64,000 nt of DNA, taken from the NCBI RefSeq assembly GCF_003584015.1, contig NZ_QXFM01000113.1, positions 62,001-126,000 of the forward strand, given 5' to 3'. Positions 17,484 through 27,412 of the stretch are shown here, one piece after another (within the stretch, counting starts at the first letter, position 1; every line of letters begins with the position of its first letter). The DNA is from Aurantiacibacter xanthus (lineage in GTDB: Bacteria; Pseudomonadota; Alphaproteobacteria; Sphingomonadales; Sphingomonadaceae). The notes beneath the pieces are model-generated. The model had not been told where the DNA came from, ran no database searches, and saw only the letters and a list, made by a program, of their open reading frames with translations. The position numbers and the translations under genes were made by a program.

Positions 17484-17942
17484 TCAAGTAAACTGCCCGC
17501 GCACCGCCTGATAGGCCGCCGCCGCCACCGTATTCGCCAGATTGAGCGAGCGCACCTTGTCGCTGCGCATCGGCAGGTTTACCATCTGCGCCCGGTGTGC
17601 AGTGACGATCCCATCGGGCAGGCCCTTGGTCTCGCAGCCGAACACCAGATAGGCATCGTCCGGATAGGCGGGATCGTAGAAACTGCGCTCCGCATATTCC
17701 TCGAACAGGTAGAGCTGATCCTCGCGCGGCGCGCGCTCAGCAACGAACTCGTCCCAACTGGCGAACTCGGCCAGCCGGATATGCTGCCAGTAGTCGAGCC
17801 CCGCCCGCTTCAGCCGCGTATCGCTGATGGTGAAGCCGAGCGGATGGATCAGCACCAGCTCAAGGTCGAGCGCCACGCAGGTGCGCCCGACCGCGCCGGT
17901 GTTGCCGGGGATCTCCGGGTGGACGAGGACGATGGCAGTCAT
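17484..17942 (-). CDS. trmL: tRNA (cytidine/uridine-2'-O-)-methyltransferase TrmL
   Basis: 152-residue SPOUT methyltransferase that 2'-O-methylates the wobble base 34 of tRNA-Leu isoacceptors. Family motifs: HPEIPGNTGAVGRTC at the N-terminus (motif 1), the central FGCETKGLPD (motif 2) and the C-terminal MRSDKVRSLNLANTVA (motif 3, knot). Length matches E. coli TrmL (157). It ends at a palindromic repeat and starts 23 bases after the gatB stop, so it is probably the last gene of the gatC-gatA-gatB transcription unit. Confidence 0.92.
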   Translation of the reverse strand: MTAIVLVHPEIPGNTGAVGRTCVALDLELVLIHPLGFTISDTRLKRAGLDYWQHIRLAEFASWDEFVAERAPREDQLYLFEEYAERSFYDPAYPDDAYLVFGCETKGLPDGIVTAHRAQMVNLPMRSDKVRSLNLANTVAAAAYQAVRGQFT

Positions 17943-17965
17943 GCGGCGACCGGCCCGGCCCTCGC

Positions 17966-19461
<1,496 letters not shown>

Positions 19462-19465
<4 letters not shown>

Positions 19466-19791
19466 TTGCTTTCCAAAAATTCGATCGTTTTCTGAAATTC
19501 TGCTTTCAGCATATCGGCTCTGCTGCCTTTGACATCTATGTCCGAAAGAGCGCGAATAATGAGGTCCGAGTACTCCGGGAACTTTCGCAACTCGTACGAG
19601 ACAGCCATATTTCCTAACACCGACTCTCCAGCAGTCCCAAGCGTACCCATAAGCGCGTGAAACTTCTCGAACTCGCGAAATTCCTGCTCACGCCGCTGAT
19701 TCTTAACATGCTGGACTGCGGACCAAGCCAAAGCCATCAGCGGAATGACTAATCCCAGCCAAGCTATGACTTGATCCCAAGTGTAGCTCAC
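19462..19791 (-). CDS. Small membrane protein of unknown function nested between gatA and gatB
   Basis: 109 residues from a GTG at 19791, with GGAG 8 bases upstream. One N-terminal membrane helix ([19 protein letters not shown]), then a charged, probably helical cytoplasmic part ([14 protein letters not shown]...). Its start overlaps the gatA stop (GTGA) and its stop overlaps the gatB start (ATGA), so it is perfectly fitted into the operon. G+C is about 50%, against well above 60% in the flanking genes, with A/T-ending codons; this points to horizontal acquisition. I recognise no family. It may be an orphan or an inserted small effector; nothing ties it to tRNA amidation apart from position. 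Confidence 0.8.
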
Positions 19792-21272
19792 CACCACTTC
19801 TCCGGCTGCGCATCGAACCCGCTGCGCTGTTCGATTGCCAGCCCTGCGTTGAGGACCATCTGCTCGTCCATCGCCTTGCCGACCAGTTGCAGGCCGAGCG
19901 GCAGGCCCTTGGCGTTCAGCCGCGAGGGCACGCTCATCGCGGGCAGGCCGGCAAGGCTGGCGGGGACCGAGAACACGTCGTTCAGATACATCGCCAGCGG
20001 ATCGTCGAGCTTGTCGCCCAGCGGGAACGCGGCGGTCGGCGTGGTCGGGGCGAGGATCACGTCGCACTTGTCGAAGGCCTCGTTGAAGTCGCGCTGGATC
20101 AGCGTGCGCACCTTCATCGCCTGCGTGTAATAGGCGTCGTAGAACCCCGCCGACAGCACATAGGTGCCGAGCATGATGCGGCGCTTCACCTCGGGCCCGA
20201 ACCCGGCGGCGCGGGTGGCGGCGTACATGTCCTGTAGCCCCGCCCCCTCGGGCAGATCGCGCAGGCCGTAGCGCACCCCGTCATAGCGCGCGAGGTTCGA
20301 GGAAGCCTCGGCGGGCGCGACGATGTAGTAGGCCGGCAGAGCATACTTGGTGTGCGGCAGGCTCACGTCGACCACCTCTGCGCCCGCGTCCTTCAGCCAG
20401 GCGATGCCGTCGTCCCAGCTGGCGAGGATTTCGGCGTCGGTGCCGTCCATGCGGTATTCCTTCGGGATACCGACCTTCTTGCCGCGCAGGTCGGCATTGA
20501 GCGCTCCGGCCCAGTCGGGCACCGGCGCATCGAGGCTGGTCGAATCCTTCGGGTCGAACCCGGCCATCGCGCCGAGCATCACCGCGCAGTCCTCAACCGA
20601 GCGCGCCATTGGCCCTGCCTGATCGAGCGAAGAGGCAAAGGCCACGATGCCCCAGCGCGAGCAGCGGCCATAGGTCGGCTTGATGCCGCTGATGCCGGTG
20701 AAGGCGGCAGGCTGGCGGATCGAGCCACCGGTGTCGGTGCCGGTCGCCGCCGGGGCGAGCCGCGCCGCAACCGCCGCCGAGGAGCCGCCCGACGAGCCGC
20801 CCGGAGCCAGCACCGCGTTGCCGCCGTCGTTCGCCTTCCACGGGTTGGCGACATTGCCGAAGTGGCTGGTCTCGTTCGAGGAGCCCATCGCGAACTGGTC
20901 GAGGTTGAGCTTGCCGAGCATGCCCGCGCCCGCGTCCCACAGCTTCTGGCTGACGGTGCTTTCGTACTCGGGCTTGAAGCCTTCGAGGATCGCGCTGGCG
21001 GCGGTGGTCTGCACGCCGCGCGTGGCGAACAGGTCCTTCATGCCGATCGGCACGCCCGCCATGGTGCCCAGTTCCTCGCCCGCCGCGCGCTTCGCATCCA
21101 CCGCATCGGCGGCGGCGAGCGCGTGCTCGGGGGTGGTGACGATAAAGGCGTTGAGATCGGCGGCGGCGGCGACATTGGCGTTGAACGCCTCGGCCACTTC
21201 GCGCGCGGTGAAGTCGCCGGCGGCCACGCCGTCGCGGATGGCTTTGACGCCGAGGTTGGTCAGATCAGACAC
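19788..21272 (-). CDS. gatA: Aspartyl/glutamyl-tRNA amidotransferase subunit A
   Basis: 494 residues. Amidase-signature hydrolase that releases ammonia from glutamine for GatB. The Ser-cisSer-Lys triad is visible: Lys in [14 protein letters not shown], and the serines of [16 protein letters not shown] and [17 protein letters not shown] start at 21272 is used; its GGAG ribosome site lies exactly at the edge of a palindromic repeat inserted between gatC and gatA. The stop overlaps the start of the small membrane protein gene. Confidence 0.97.
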   Translation of the reverse strand: MSDLTNLGVKAIRDGVAAGDFTAREVAEAFNANVAAAADLNAFIVTTPEHALAAADAVDAKRAAGEELGTMAGVPIGMKDLFATRGVQTTAASAILEGFKPEYESTVSQKLWDAGAGMLGKLNLDQFAMGSSNETSHFGNVANPWKANDGGNAVLAPGGSSGGSSAAVAARLAPAATGTDTGGSIRQPAAFTGISGIKPTYGRCSRWGIVAFASSLDQAGPMARSVEDCAVMLGAMAGFDPKDSTSLDAPVPDWAGALNADLRGKKVGIPKEYRMDGTDAEILASWDDGIAWLKDAGAEVVDVSLPHTKYALPAYYIVAPAEASSNLARYDGVRYGLRDLPEGAGLQDMYAATRAAGFGPEVKRRIMLGTYVLSAGFYDAYYTQAMKVRTLIQRDFNEAFDKCDVILAPTTPTAAFPLGDKLDDPLAMYLNDVFSVPASLAGLPAMSVPSRLNAKGLPLGLQLVGKAMDEQMVLNAGLAIEQRSGFDAQPEKWW

Positions 21273-21280
21273 ATATTTCT

Positions 21281-21374
21281 CCGCTCGTGCTGAGCTTGTC
21301 GAAGCACTGCTTTTCTTTGAGCGCAGCGCTGGAAGAACAAAGGCAATCCTTCGACAAGCTCAGGATGAGCGGGG
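21281..21374. repeat. REPIN-like element (CTGAGCTTGTCGAAGG family), copy A
   Basis: Two inverted arms, GCTCGTGCTGAGCTTGTCGA and its counterpart TCGACAAGCTCAGGATGAGC, separated by about 45 bases (TTTTCTTTGAGCGCAGCGCT...). It lies between gatC and gatA inside the operon and borders the gatA ribosome site. Confidence 0.9.
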
Positions 21375-21395
21375 AAGGATGCTTGGGCATGGCGA

Positions 21396-21698
21396 TCACT
21401 CGATCACCTTCGGCACACCGAAAAAGCCGTGCTCGGCCACCGGCGCATTGGCCAGCACCTCGGCCTGCTTGCCGCCACCGGTGAGCGGATCGGCGTCGAC
21501 TACGTCGTCGCGCAGGCGCAGATGTTGCGGGATCACGGCGGTCATCGGTTCGACCGAGGAGGTATCGACCTCGCCCAGTTGCTCGACAAAGCCGAGGATC
21601 GCGTTGAATTCGGGCACGAAGTGGTCGAGGTCGCCCTCGTCCACCTTGATGCGGGCAAGCGAGGCGATTTTCGCCACCTGTTCACGGGTTACGGACAT
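21396..21698 (-). CDS. gatC: Aspartyl/glutamyl-tRNA amidotransferase subunit C
   Basis: 100 residues, usual GatC length. Starts [20 protein letters not shown], followed by [21 protein letters not shown] and [20 protein letters not shown], all family hallmarks. GatC tethers GatA to GatB. First gene of the gatC-gatA-(unknown)-gatB-trmL unit; a REPIN-like element separates it from gatA. Confidence 0.97.
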   Translation of the reverse strand: MSVTREQVAKIASLARIKVDEGDLDHFVPEFNAILGFVEQLGEVDTSSVEPMTAVIPQHLRLRDDVVDADPLTGGGKQAEVLANAPVAEHGFFGVPKVIE

Positions 21699-21745
21699 GA
21701 GGCTGCGTTAGCGCCGGGGCGCGGCGGCATCAAGCGGGCGCAGCG

Positions 21746-23476
21746 CTATTTGAACGGCGCACCCACCGGCTTGCCGTCGACATAGACCCGGCGGACAGTC
21801 TCCTCGCGCACTTCCACCGCGCCATCGTCGGCCATCGACGGGTCCGCCAGAGGCTCGTCCGCGTCGGTCATCGGGGCGAAGAACTGCTCCAGTTCGCCGC
21901 CTTCGGCCATGGCCAGATGCACCGCATCGCGCCCGTCGACGAGAATGAAGTGGCGGCGGCCATCGGCCATCGTCTCCAGTTCGAGCACATGGCACGTCGT
22001 TCCGCAGCGCCAGCCTTCGCGGCGCAGCAGCGCGGCAAAGGCATCGCGCGCCGCCTTGTCCTCGGGCACCCCGCGCAGATTGGCGCGGCGCTCTTCCACC
22101 GGAGTGGTCGCAAATTCGTAGGGACGCCCCTTCATCGCCTTGGCCTCGGCCGCCAGCCTGGCGACCTCGCCCTCACCCTTCGCCAGCTTCGCCAGCGCCG
22201 CGCGCCCGGCATCGCCGAAGTTCCAGCGCAACGCATCGAAATCGAAGTCCTCCGCCGTGACCTTCCCGGCCTCCAGCCGCGCCACCTGATTGCGGGCGGA
22301 CAGCGCGCCGAAATCCCAGAACGGCAGCGCCAGCACCAAGGCTACCACACAGACGCCCGCAGCAAGATGCAGGTTCGCATCGCGCATCCGCGCGCTCCAC
22401 ATAGCCTTGCGGCCACGGATCAGCGCCACCCAGCAGGCCAGCCCATAGGCGCAGGCCACCGCAATCGCGATCAGCGCCCAGATGCGCTCGGGCGACAGGC
22501 CGTGCTGGTCGATGCGAATGCCGAGCGAGATCGCCGCGAACGCCGACAACGGCAGGATCAGCCCCGCCAGCAGCGCCGCCGCGATCTGCATGATCCGGCT
22601 GGGCGAACGGTCCTCGTCCGAATCGCGGATGATCGCATTGGCGAGAATGAAGGCCCCGGCAGCGCAGGTGAGCAGGATCGGCGTCGCCGAATCGGTCGCC
22701 TCCCACAGCGCCTTGCCGCCCGAGGCGAGCAGGATCGCGAGGAACACCAGCAGCGCCGCGGCAAAGGGCACGGCGAGGATCGCGAAGACCAGCATCACCA
22801 CCTTCTGCAGCGCGCCGATCACCTTCAAATTGTTGCGAATCACCCCGAGGCCAGCACCGAAGGTGCCGCCCGACCAGGCAAGGCCAAACGCATCCTCGCG
22901 CATCAGCTTGCCGATGGCCTCGATTCCGACCAGCCCGAACAGCCCGTCCATCAGCACCAGCGCCAGCCACGAGAGGCCGACAAAGGCCAGCGCGCCGGCT
23001 CCGCTGACCGCATCGGCCCAGACGTGGAAATGGCTGGTGCGATAGTCGGTCGCCAGCCGTTTGCGGTGAAAGTCCGCCTGAAACAGCGGCAGCGCCAGCA
23101 ATGCAAAGAAGCACCCGGCGGCAAAGGCGAACTCGACACCCGAGCGATGCCCCTCGGCGGCCACCACCTGCCAGGCGATCCCGCCCATCACGAGGCCGAG
23201 CAGGCCCGAAAACACCAGCGGCTCGACCAGCTTGTTCGCGCGCAGGGTAAAGCCCATGGCGAGCGCGAAGAACACGATCAGCGCCACCATCCCCGCCGCA
23301 GCCGGGCTTTGCGGCGAATGATCACCGGTAATCAGATGAATCAGCAGCCCGGCCAGCGCACCCAGCCCGGCCAGCAGCCAGGGCCGCGCGGCCCAATCCT
23401 CAATCAGGCCGCCATCCTCGATCACTCCGGTATCAGCGTGGAGGGACGTCTCGTCCATCCGGCCTGTCTCCTGCAA
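21746..23476 (-). CDS. DUF4153 multi-pass membrane protein
   Basis: 576 residues. About 10-11 hydrophobic helices from residue 32 to 410 (for example GLGALAGLLIHLI, ALIVFFALAMGFTL, FAILAVPFAAALLVFLAIL), followed by a soluble C-terminal region of about 170 residues with several Trp/Cys (EGWRCGTTCHVLELE). The layout and motifs such as DFHRKRLATDYRTSHFHVWAD fit the DUF4153 family of unknown function. It starts 6 bases downstream of the FKBP gene's end on the same strand, so they may be co-transcribed. Confidence 0.8.
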   Translation of the reverse strand: MQETGRMDETSLHADTGVIEDGGLIEDWAARPWLLAGLGALAGLLIHLITGDHSPQSPAAAGMVALIVFFALAMGFTLRANKLVEPLVFSGLLGLVMGGIAWQVVAAEGHRSGVEFAFAAGCFFALLALPLFQADFHRKRLATDYRTSHFHVWADAVSGAGALAFVGLSWLALVLMDGLFGLVGIEAIGKLMREDAFGLAWSGGTFGAGLGVIRNNLKVIGALQKVVMLVFAILAVPFAAALLVFLAILLASGGKALWEATDSATPILLTCAAGAFILANAIIRDSDEDRSPSRIMQIAAALLAGLILPLSAFAAISLGIRIDQHGLSPERIWALIAIAVACAYGLACWVALIRGRKAMWSARMRDANLHLAAGVCVVALVLALPFWDFGALSARNQVARLEAGKVTAEDFDFDALRWNFGDAGRAALAKLAKGEGEVARLAAEAKAMKGRPYEFATTPVEERRANLRGVPEDKAARDAFAALLRREGWRCGTTCHVLELETMADGRRHFILVDGRDAVHLAMAEGGELEQFFAPMTDADEPLADPSMADDGAVEVREETVRRVYVDGKPVGAPFK

Positions 23477-23482
23477 ATCCGC

Positions 23483-24064
23483 TTACTGCGGCGCACCTTC
23501 GGGTGCGGGCGCCGCAGCACCTGCGGCACCGGCGGCGGGCGGCATCTGCTGCTGCATCGCCTGCATCATGCGGTTGTAGCGCGCCTCAGCCTCTTCACGG
23601 GTCATGAAGTCGACCATCTCGACATCGAACACGAGGTCGGCATTGGGCGGGATCGGCGCGCCCGGAGGCGGCGATGCGCCATAGGCCATGTCGGACGGGA
23701 TCTCGACCGTGTACTTGCCGCCCTTCTGCATCTGCACCATCGCATCGCGGAAGCCGGGGATCACCTGATCGAGCGCCATCGGCGCGCCATCGGGCAGAAT
23801 GCCGGGCACCGGCCAGGCGGCCGGCTGCGACTGGTCGAACACGGTGCCATCGGCGAGCTTGCCGGTATATTTCACGAAAACCACGTCGGTCGGACCGGGG
23901 TGTTCGCCGGTGCCTTCGGTGATGGTGTCGATCGAGACGCCCGCGGGCAAGGCCGCATAGGCCACCCCTGCGCCCAGCGCGATGGCAGCGGCAACGCCCA
24001 GCCACAGCTTGGTCATCGAGCCCTTGGCAATCGGCTGCAGCGGAACGCGGGTGACTTCGGTCAT
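23483..24064 (-). CDS. Membrane-anchored FKBP-type peptidyl-prolyl isomerase
   Basis: 193 residues from the ATG at 24064 (GAGGA 10 bases upstream). A signal anchor at about 17-35 (LWLGVAAAIALGAGVAYA) places the domain in the periplasm. The FKBP fold follows: FVKYTGKLADGTVFDQS, ALDQVIPGFRDAMVQMQKGG, DMAYGASPPPG, IPPNADLVFDVEMVD. The C-terminus is a Met/Gln-rich then Ala/Pro-rich tail (MQAMQQQMPPAAGAAGAAA). It accelerates proline isomerisation during folding of exported proteins. It is downstream of rpsU with a terminator between, and 6 bases upstream of the DUF4153 gene. Confidence 0.92.
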   Translation of the reverse strand: MTEVTRVPLQPIAKGSMTKLWLGVAAAIALGAGVAYAALPAGVSIDTITEGTGEHPGPTDVVFVKYTGKLADGTVFDQSQPAAWPVPGILPDGAPMALDQVIPGFRDAMVQMQKGGKYTVEIPSDMAYGASPPPGAPIPPNADLVFDVEMVDFMTREEAEARYNRMMQAMQQQMPPAAGAAGAAAPAPEGAPQ

Positions 24065-24180
24065 GAATCGGGTGTCCTCAAAAGCAATGGGGCGCGCAAG
24101 GTTCAGGTCCCCGCCCCTTTGGCCCAGTGGGATAACTTGTTCAAGCGGTTCCGCCCCGTACCGCATCGGCTTCATGGCAA

Positions 24181-24210
24181 AGAAAAAGCGGGCCGAAACC
24201 GACCCGCCCT
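24181..24210 (-). terminator. Rho-independent terminator of rpsU
   Basis: On the minus strand: GCGGGTCG-GTTT-CGGCCCGC followed by TTTTTCT. It lies 26 bases after the rpsU stop codon and overlaps the 5' untranslated region of the FKBP gene. Confidence 0.75.
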
Positions 24211-24235
24211 CTCTGCCGTAAAGCTGGCTCAGCGC

Positions 24236-24442
24236 TTAGCGCGAACCGTCACGCTCGGTGCGCTTGCGCTCCATCTTGCGGGCGCGGCGCACGGCGGCAG
24301 CCTTCTCGCGGGCGCGCTTTTCGCTCGGCTTCTCGTAGTGGCGGCGCAGCTTCATCTCGCGATAAACACCTTCCCGCTGAAGCTTCTTCTTCAGGGCACG
24401 AAGGGCCTGTTCGACGTTGTTATCGCGGACGACGATTTGCAT
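24236..24442 (-). CDS. rpsU: 30S ribosomal protein S21
   Basis: 68 residues, typical S21. Starts [20 protein letters not shown], with the basic [15 protein letters not shown] core and a very basic tail. S21 sits near the 3' end of 16S rRNA on the platform and helps initiation. Alone in its unit, with a terminator downstream. Confidence 0.98.
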   Translation of the reverse strand: MQIVVRDNNVEQALRALKKKLQREGVYREMKLRRHYEKPSEKRAREKAAAVRRARKMERKRTERDGSR

Positions 24443-24600
24443 AAACCTGAACCACCTTTTCTAAGCTCAAAAACGGCGAGAACCCGCGGATCAAGGCGCG
24501 GGGTGCACCATAGTAAATCAACGAAAAACGCGCCGAATCCGCTGGGGAGTTCAGCTACTCTGGGGCGCGGATATGCGAATCACGGGCAAAATGCAAGACA

Positions 24601-25266
24601 TCAGCCGCATCGCGCCAACAAGGCGGCCCGGTCGAGGATGGCAATCCGGCCATATCCGCTCCGGATCAGGCCCGCGCCGACAAGGCCGCGCAAGAGGCGC
24701 GACACCACTTCGCGCGAAGTTCCCAGATGGCTCGCCAGCCGCTCGTGCGGCAAGCCGATCACGCCTTTGTCGTCGGCCAGATCGAGCAGCAACTGCGCCA
24801 GCCGGGCTTCCAGCGGCAGGCGGATGACCTGTTCCAGCGTGGCCAGCAGGCGAAACAACCGGTCTGACGCCTGTTCGAACAGCGCGCGCACGAATTGCGG
24901 GTCCTGCTGCGCCAGTTCGCGCGCCGCCGCGCCGTCGAGCACCAGCAGGCTCGCGCCTTCGTCCTCGGCATTGGCCCAGGCGGGATAGTGCATCTGCGAA
25001 AACAGGCAGTTGAGCGCGAGGATGCAGCTCTCTCCCGGACAGAGGCGGTAAAGCGTGCCCTCCTGCCCCTCGGCATCGAGATAGTGCACCCGCACGCATC
25101 CGGCTTCGACGAAATAGACCCCGCTCACGCTATCGCCGGGGCTCAGCAAGGTCTCGCCCGCCCCGGCAGAGAGGCTGTGGACACGCTGCGCCAGCAAGGC
25201 ACGCGATGACGGCGACAGGTCGCCGGCAAAGGGAATGGCTGACAACAGCGTGTCCGTATCTTTCAT
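24601..25266 (-). CDS. Crp/Fnr family transcriptional regulator
   Basis: 221 residues: cyclic-nucleotide-type beta barrel (about 15-115), dimer helix (120-145) and a C-terminal winged helix (170-220) with LASHLGTSREVVSRLLRGL as recognition region. Three cysteines are clustered in the sensor (YRLCPGESCILALNCLF), which might sense redox or metal; there is no N-terminal Fnr cysteine cluster, so it is not a classic Fnr. ATG preceded by GAGGAGCGG. It lies 11 bases after the DUF4242 gene, so the two form an operon. The ligand is unknown. Confidence 0.88.
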   Translation of the reverse strand: MKDTDTLLSAIPFAGDLSPSSRALLAQRVHSLSAGAGETLLSPGDSVSGVYFVEAGCVRVHYLDAEGQEGTLYRLCPGESCILALNCLFSQMHYPAWANAEDEGASLLVLDGAAARELAQQDPQFVRALFEQASDRLFRLLATLEQVIRLPLEARLAQLLLDLADDKGVIGLPHERLASHLGTSREVVSRLLRGLVGAGLIRSGYGRIAILDRAALLARCG

Positions 25267-25277
25267 CGTTCCGCTCC

Positions 25278-25574
25278 TCAGGCCGCCTGTGCGCCCAGCA
25301 GCATATTGAACGAGGAGATGTCGGTCACCTCGGTAATCGAATCGAAGGTCATGCCCACGCGCTCGTGCGCCCGGCGCACCGCCTCGGCATCGGGCGCCAG
25401 CGACACGCAGAAGACACGCCCTTCTCCGAGGCCTGCATGGGCGCGCAGGCTGGTCACGCCCTCGGCGCGGCAGGCCTCGGCATATTGTTCGTAAACGCCG
25501 CGGAACTGGGCTTCGGTGAGGCCTTCGGGCAGGGTGCCATTGGCACTGTCATGGATATCGATGAACATCTTCAT
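25278..25574 (-). CDS. DUF4242 domain protein (SCO4226-like)
   Basis: 98 residues from the ATG at 25574 (MKMFIDIHD). A ferredoxin-like fold is expected: MFIDIHDS (first strand), RGVYEQYAEACRAEGV (helix), GRVFCVSLAPDAEAVRRAHERVG (strand-helix). The FCVSLAPD-x-EAV pattern is typical for DUF4242; a Streptomyces member binds nickel. It heads an operon with a Crp/Fnr regulator 11 bases downstream, so it may be a sensed stress protein or an accessory to that regulator. Confidence 0.72.
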   Translation of the reverse strand: MKMFIDIHDSANGTLPEGLTEAQFRGVYEQYAEACRAEGVTSLRAHAGLGEGRVFCVSLAPDAEAVRRAHERVGMTFDSITEVTDISSFNMLLGAQAA

Positions 25575-25711
25575 GGTCGCTATTCCTTGCTGCGCGGGAT
25601 TGCGCGGTGCCCCGTCTGCCACTGCGCGAGGGCCGAGACTGGAACATGAGTCACAATCTTCTGACGCGACACCGGGATGACGCGCGAGCGATCTGCCGCT
25701 AAGGGCATGCG

Positions 25712-26134
25712 ATGATCTCCACCCCTCCGCCGCTTTATGCCTCGCTTTCGGTGGCCCTTGGCGGCGGCATCGGCGCGCTGCTGCGCTATCAGCTGGGCCG
25801 CGCGCTCACCCATCTGGCCGGGCCGCAGACGATGCTCGGCTTCCCCTGGGCCACGCTGGCGGCAAATGTGATCGGCAGCCTCGCCATGGGCGTGCTGGCC
25901 GGATGGCTGGCCCGCCACGGGCCCGACCTGCGCGATGGCGGCGAACAGGTGCGGCTGATGGTGGGCGTCGGCCTGCTCGGCGGGTTCACCACTTTCAGCT
26001 CGTTCAGCCTCGAAATGATGCTGCTGATGGACCGGGGCGACAATGCGCTCGCCTTCGTCTACGGCTCGGTCTCGATCATGGCTGGGCTGGCCGGACTCTA
26101 TATAGGCCTTATTGTAATGCGGTTGTTTGGATGA
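25712..26134 (+). CDS. crcB: Fluoride ion channel CrcB/FluC
   Basis: 140 residues with four membrane helices. Family marks: GGGIGALLRYQLGR near the N-terminus, TLAANVIGSLAMGV (the Asn of the pore) and GLLGGFTTFSSFSLE (Na+-binding break and Phe box). It exports fluoride as an antiparallel dimer. Its TGA overlaps the ATG of the downstream rluC gene (ATGA). No fluoride riboswitch is recognisable upstream. Confidence 0.95.
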   Translation: MISTPPPLYASLSVALGGGIGALLRYQLGRALTHLAGPQTMLGFPWATLAANVIGSLAMGVLAGWLARHGPDLRDGGEQVRLMVGVGLLGGFTTFSSFSLEMMLLMDRGDNALAFVYGSVSIMAGLAGLYIGLIVMRLFG

Positions 26135-27267
26135 CTACGGACCAGTCGGCGGAAAAGGTCCGCCAGTTCACCATTGCCGAGGATGACGACGGCGTCCGGC
26201 TTGACCGCTGGTTCAAGCGGCACCTGCCGCAGGTCGGCTTCGGCACGGTCTCGCGCTGGGCGCGCACCGGGCAGCTGCGCGTCGACGGCAAGCGCGCCAA
26301 GCCGGAAGATCGGCTCGCCACGGGCCAGGTGCTGCGCGTGCCGCCCGGCGGCGAGGATGCCCCGCGCACCCAGCGTCAGAAGCGCGAGCTGAGCGAGGCC
26401 GAACGCCACGCGGCCGAGGACATGCTGATCCACCGCAGCAAGGCGGCGCTGGTGCTGAACAAGCCGCCGGGGCTCGCCACACAGGGCGGCACCAAGACCC
26501 ACCACCACGTCGATGGCCTGCTCGACGCCTTTGTCGAGGGCGATGAGCCCCGCCCGCGCCTCGTCCACCGGCTCGACAAGGATACGAGCGGAGTGCTGCT
26601 GGTGGCGCGCACTCCGGGAAGCGCGGCGTTCTTTTCCAAGCGGTTCTCCGGCCGCAGCGCGAAGAAGATCTACTGGGCGCTGGTGGTCGGCGTGCCCGAA
26701 GTGCACGAGGGGACAATCGAGGCCCCGCTCGCCAAGCAGCCCGGCTCGGGCGGCGAGAAGATGCACATCGACGAGGAAAACGGCCAGCCCGCCAAGACGG
26801 TCTACCGCGTGGTCGAACGCGCGGGCAACGCGGCGGCCTGGGTCGAGCTGCAACCGTTTACCGGGCGCACCCACCAGCTGCGCGTGCACATGGCGGCCAT
26901 CGGCCACCCGATCGTGGGCGATGGCAAGTATGGCGGGCAGGATGCGTTCCTCACCGGTAGCGTCAGCCGCAAGATGCACCTCCACGCGCGCCGCCTGATC
27001 ATCGACGCGCCGGGTGGCGAGAAGCTCGACGTGACCGCCGATCTGCCCGAGCACTTCGCCGCCTCGATGGAGCAGCTCGGCTTCGACATGTCGCTAAGCG
27101 AGGCCGCGCCGGTCGCCGCCCCGCCGCCCGAGCGCAGCCGCGAAGAAAAGAAGCAGGCCGCTCGCCAGCACGCCAAGCAATATCGCAAGGCGCGCAAGGG
27201 CGAACGCCGCGGGCGCCGGTCGGGATCGGAGAGCAAGTCTGCGCCCAAGGGGCGGCCAAAACGATGA
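26131..27267 (+). CDS. rluC: 23S rRNA pseudouridine synthase, RluC/RluA family
   Basis: 378 residues from the ATG overlapping the crcB stop. N-terminal S4 RNA-binding domain (about 15-70, VRLDRWFKRHLPQVGFG), then the RluA catalytic domain with the active-site Asp in HRLDKDTSGVLLVAR and the FTGRTHQLRVHMAAIGHPI motif. The C-terminal about 50 residues are an added, strongly basic tail (SREEKKQAARQHAKQYRKA and more), absent from E. coli RluC (319 residues). It probably modifies 23S rRNA; the exact positions cannot be told from sequence. Confidence 0.88.
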   Translation: MTTDQSAEKVRQFTIAEDDDGVRLDRWFKRHLPQVGFGTVSRWARTGQLRVDGKRAKPEDRLATGQVLRVPPGGEDAPRTQRQKRELSEAERHAAEDMLIHRSKAALVLNKPPGLATQGGTKTHHHVDGLLDAFVEGDEPRPRLVHRLDKDTSGVLLVARTPGSAAFFSKRFSGRSAKKIYWALVVGVPEVHEGTIEAPLAKQPGSGGEKMHIDEENGQPAKTVYRVVERAGNAAAWVELQPFTGRTHQLRVHMAAIGHPIVGDGKYGGQDAFLTGSVSRKMHLHARRLIIDAPGGEKLDVTADLPEHFAASMEQLGFDMSLSEAAPVAAPPPERSREEKKQAARQHAKQYRKARKGERRGRRSGSESKSAPKGRPKR

Positions 27268-27299
27268 GCAAAGCCCGCGCCGCAGGCGCCTTCCGGATT

Positions 27300-27375
27300 T
27301 TACGCTCGCAGAGGCGCAGAGGCGCGGAGATTGAGCGCAACTCCTCTGCACCTCTGCGCCTCTGCGAGCGCAAAA
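27300..27375. repeat. Inverted repeat, GCTCGCAGAGGCGCAGAG family, short copy
   Basis: Arms ACGCTCGCAGAGGCGCAGAG and CTCTGCGCCTCTGCGAGCG flank a short loop (GATTGAGCGCAACTC). It is the same sequence family as at 13785-13996 and lies between rluC and the HAD gene within the operon. Confidence 0.85.
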
Positions 27376-27412
27376 TGGGTGCCCTACCTGCGGCGCAGGG
27401 AGGGATCGCCCG

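Noticed and set aside
25623-25711. Fluoride riboswitch upstream of crcB
   Set aside because: The conserved GGNGAUGG start and the pseudoknot-forming ends of the crcB motif are not present in the 89-base leader.
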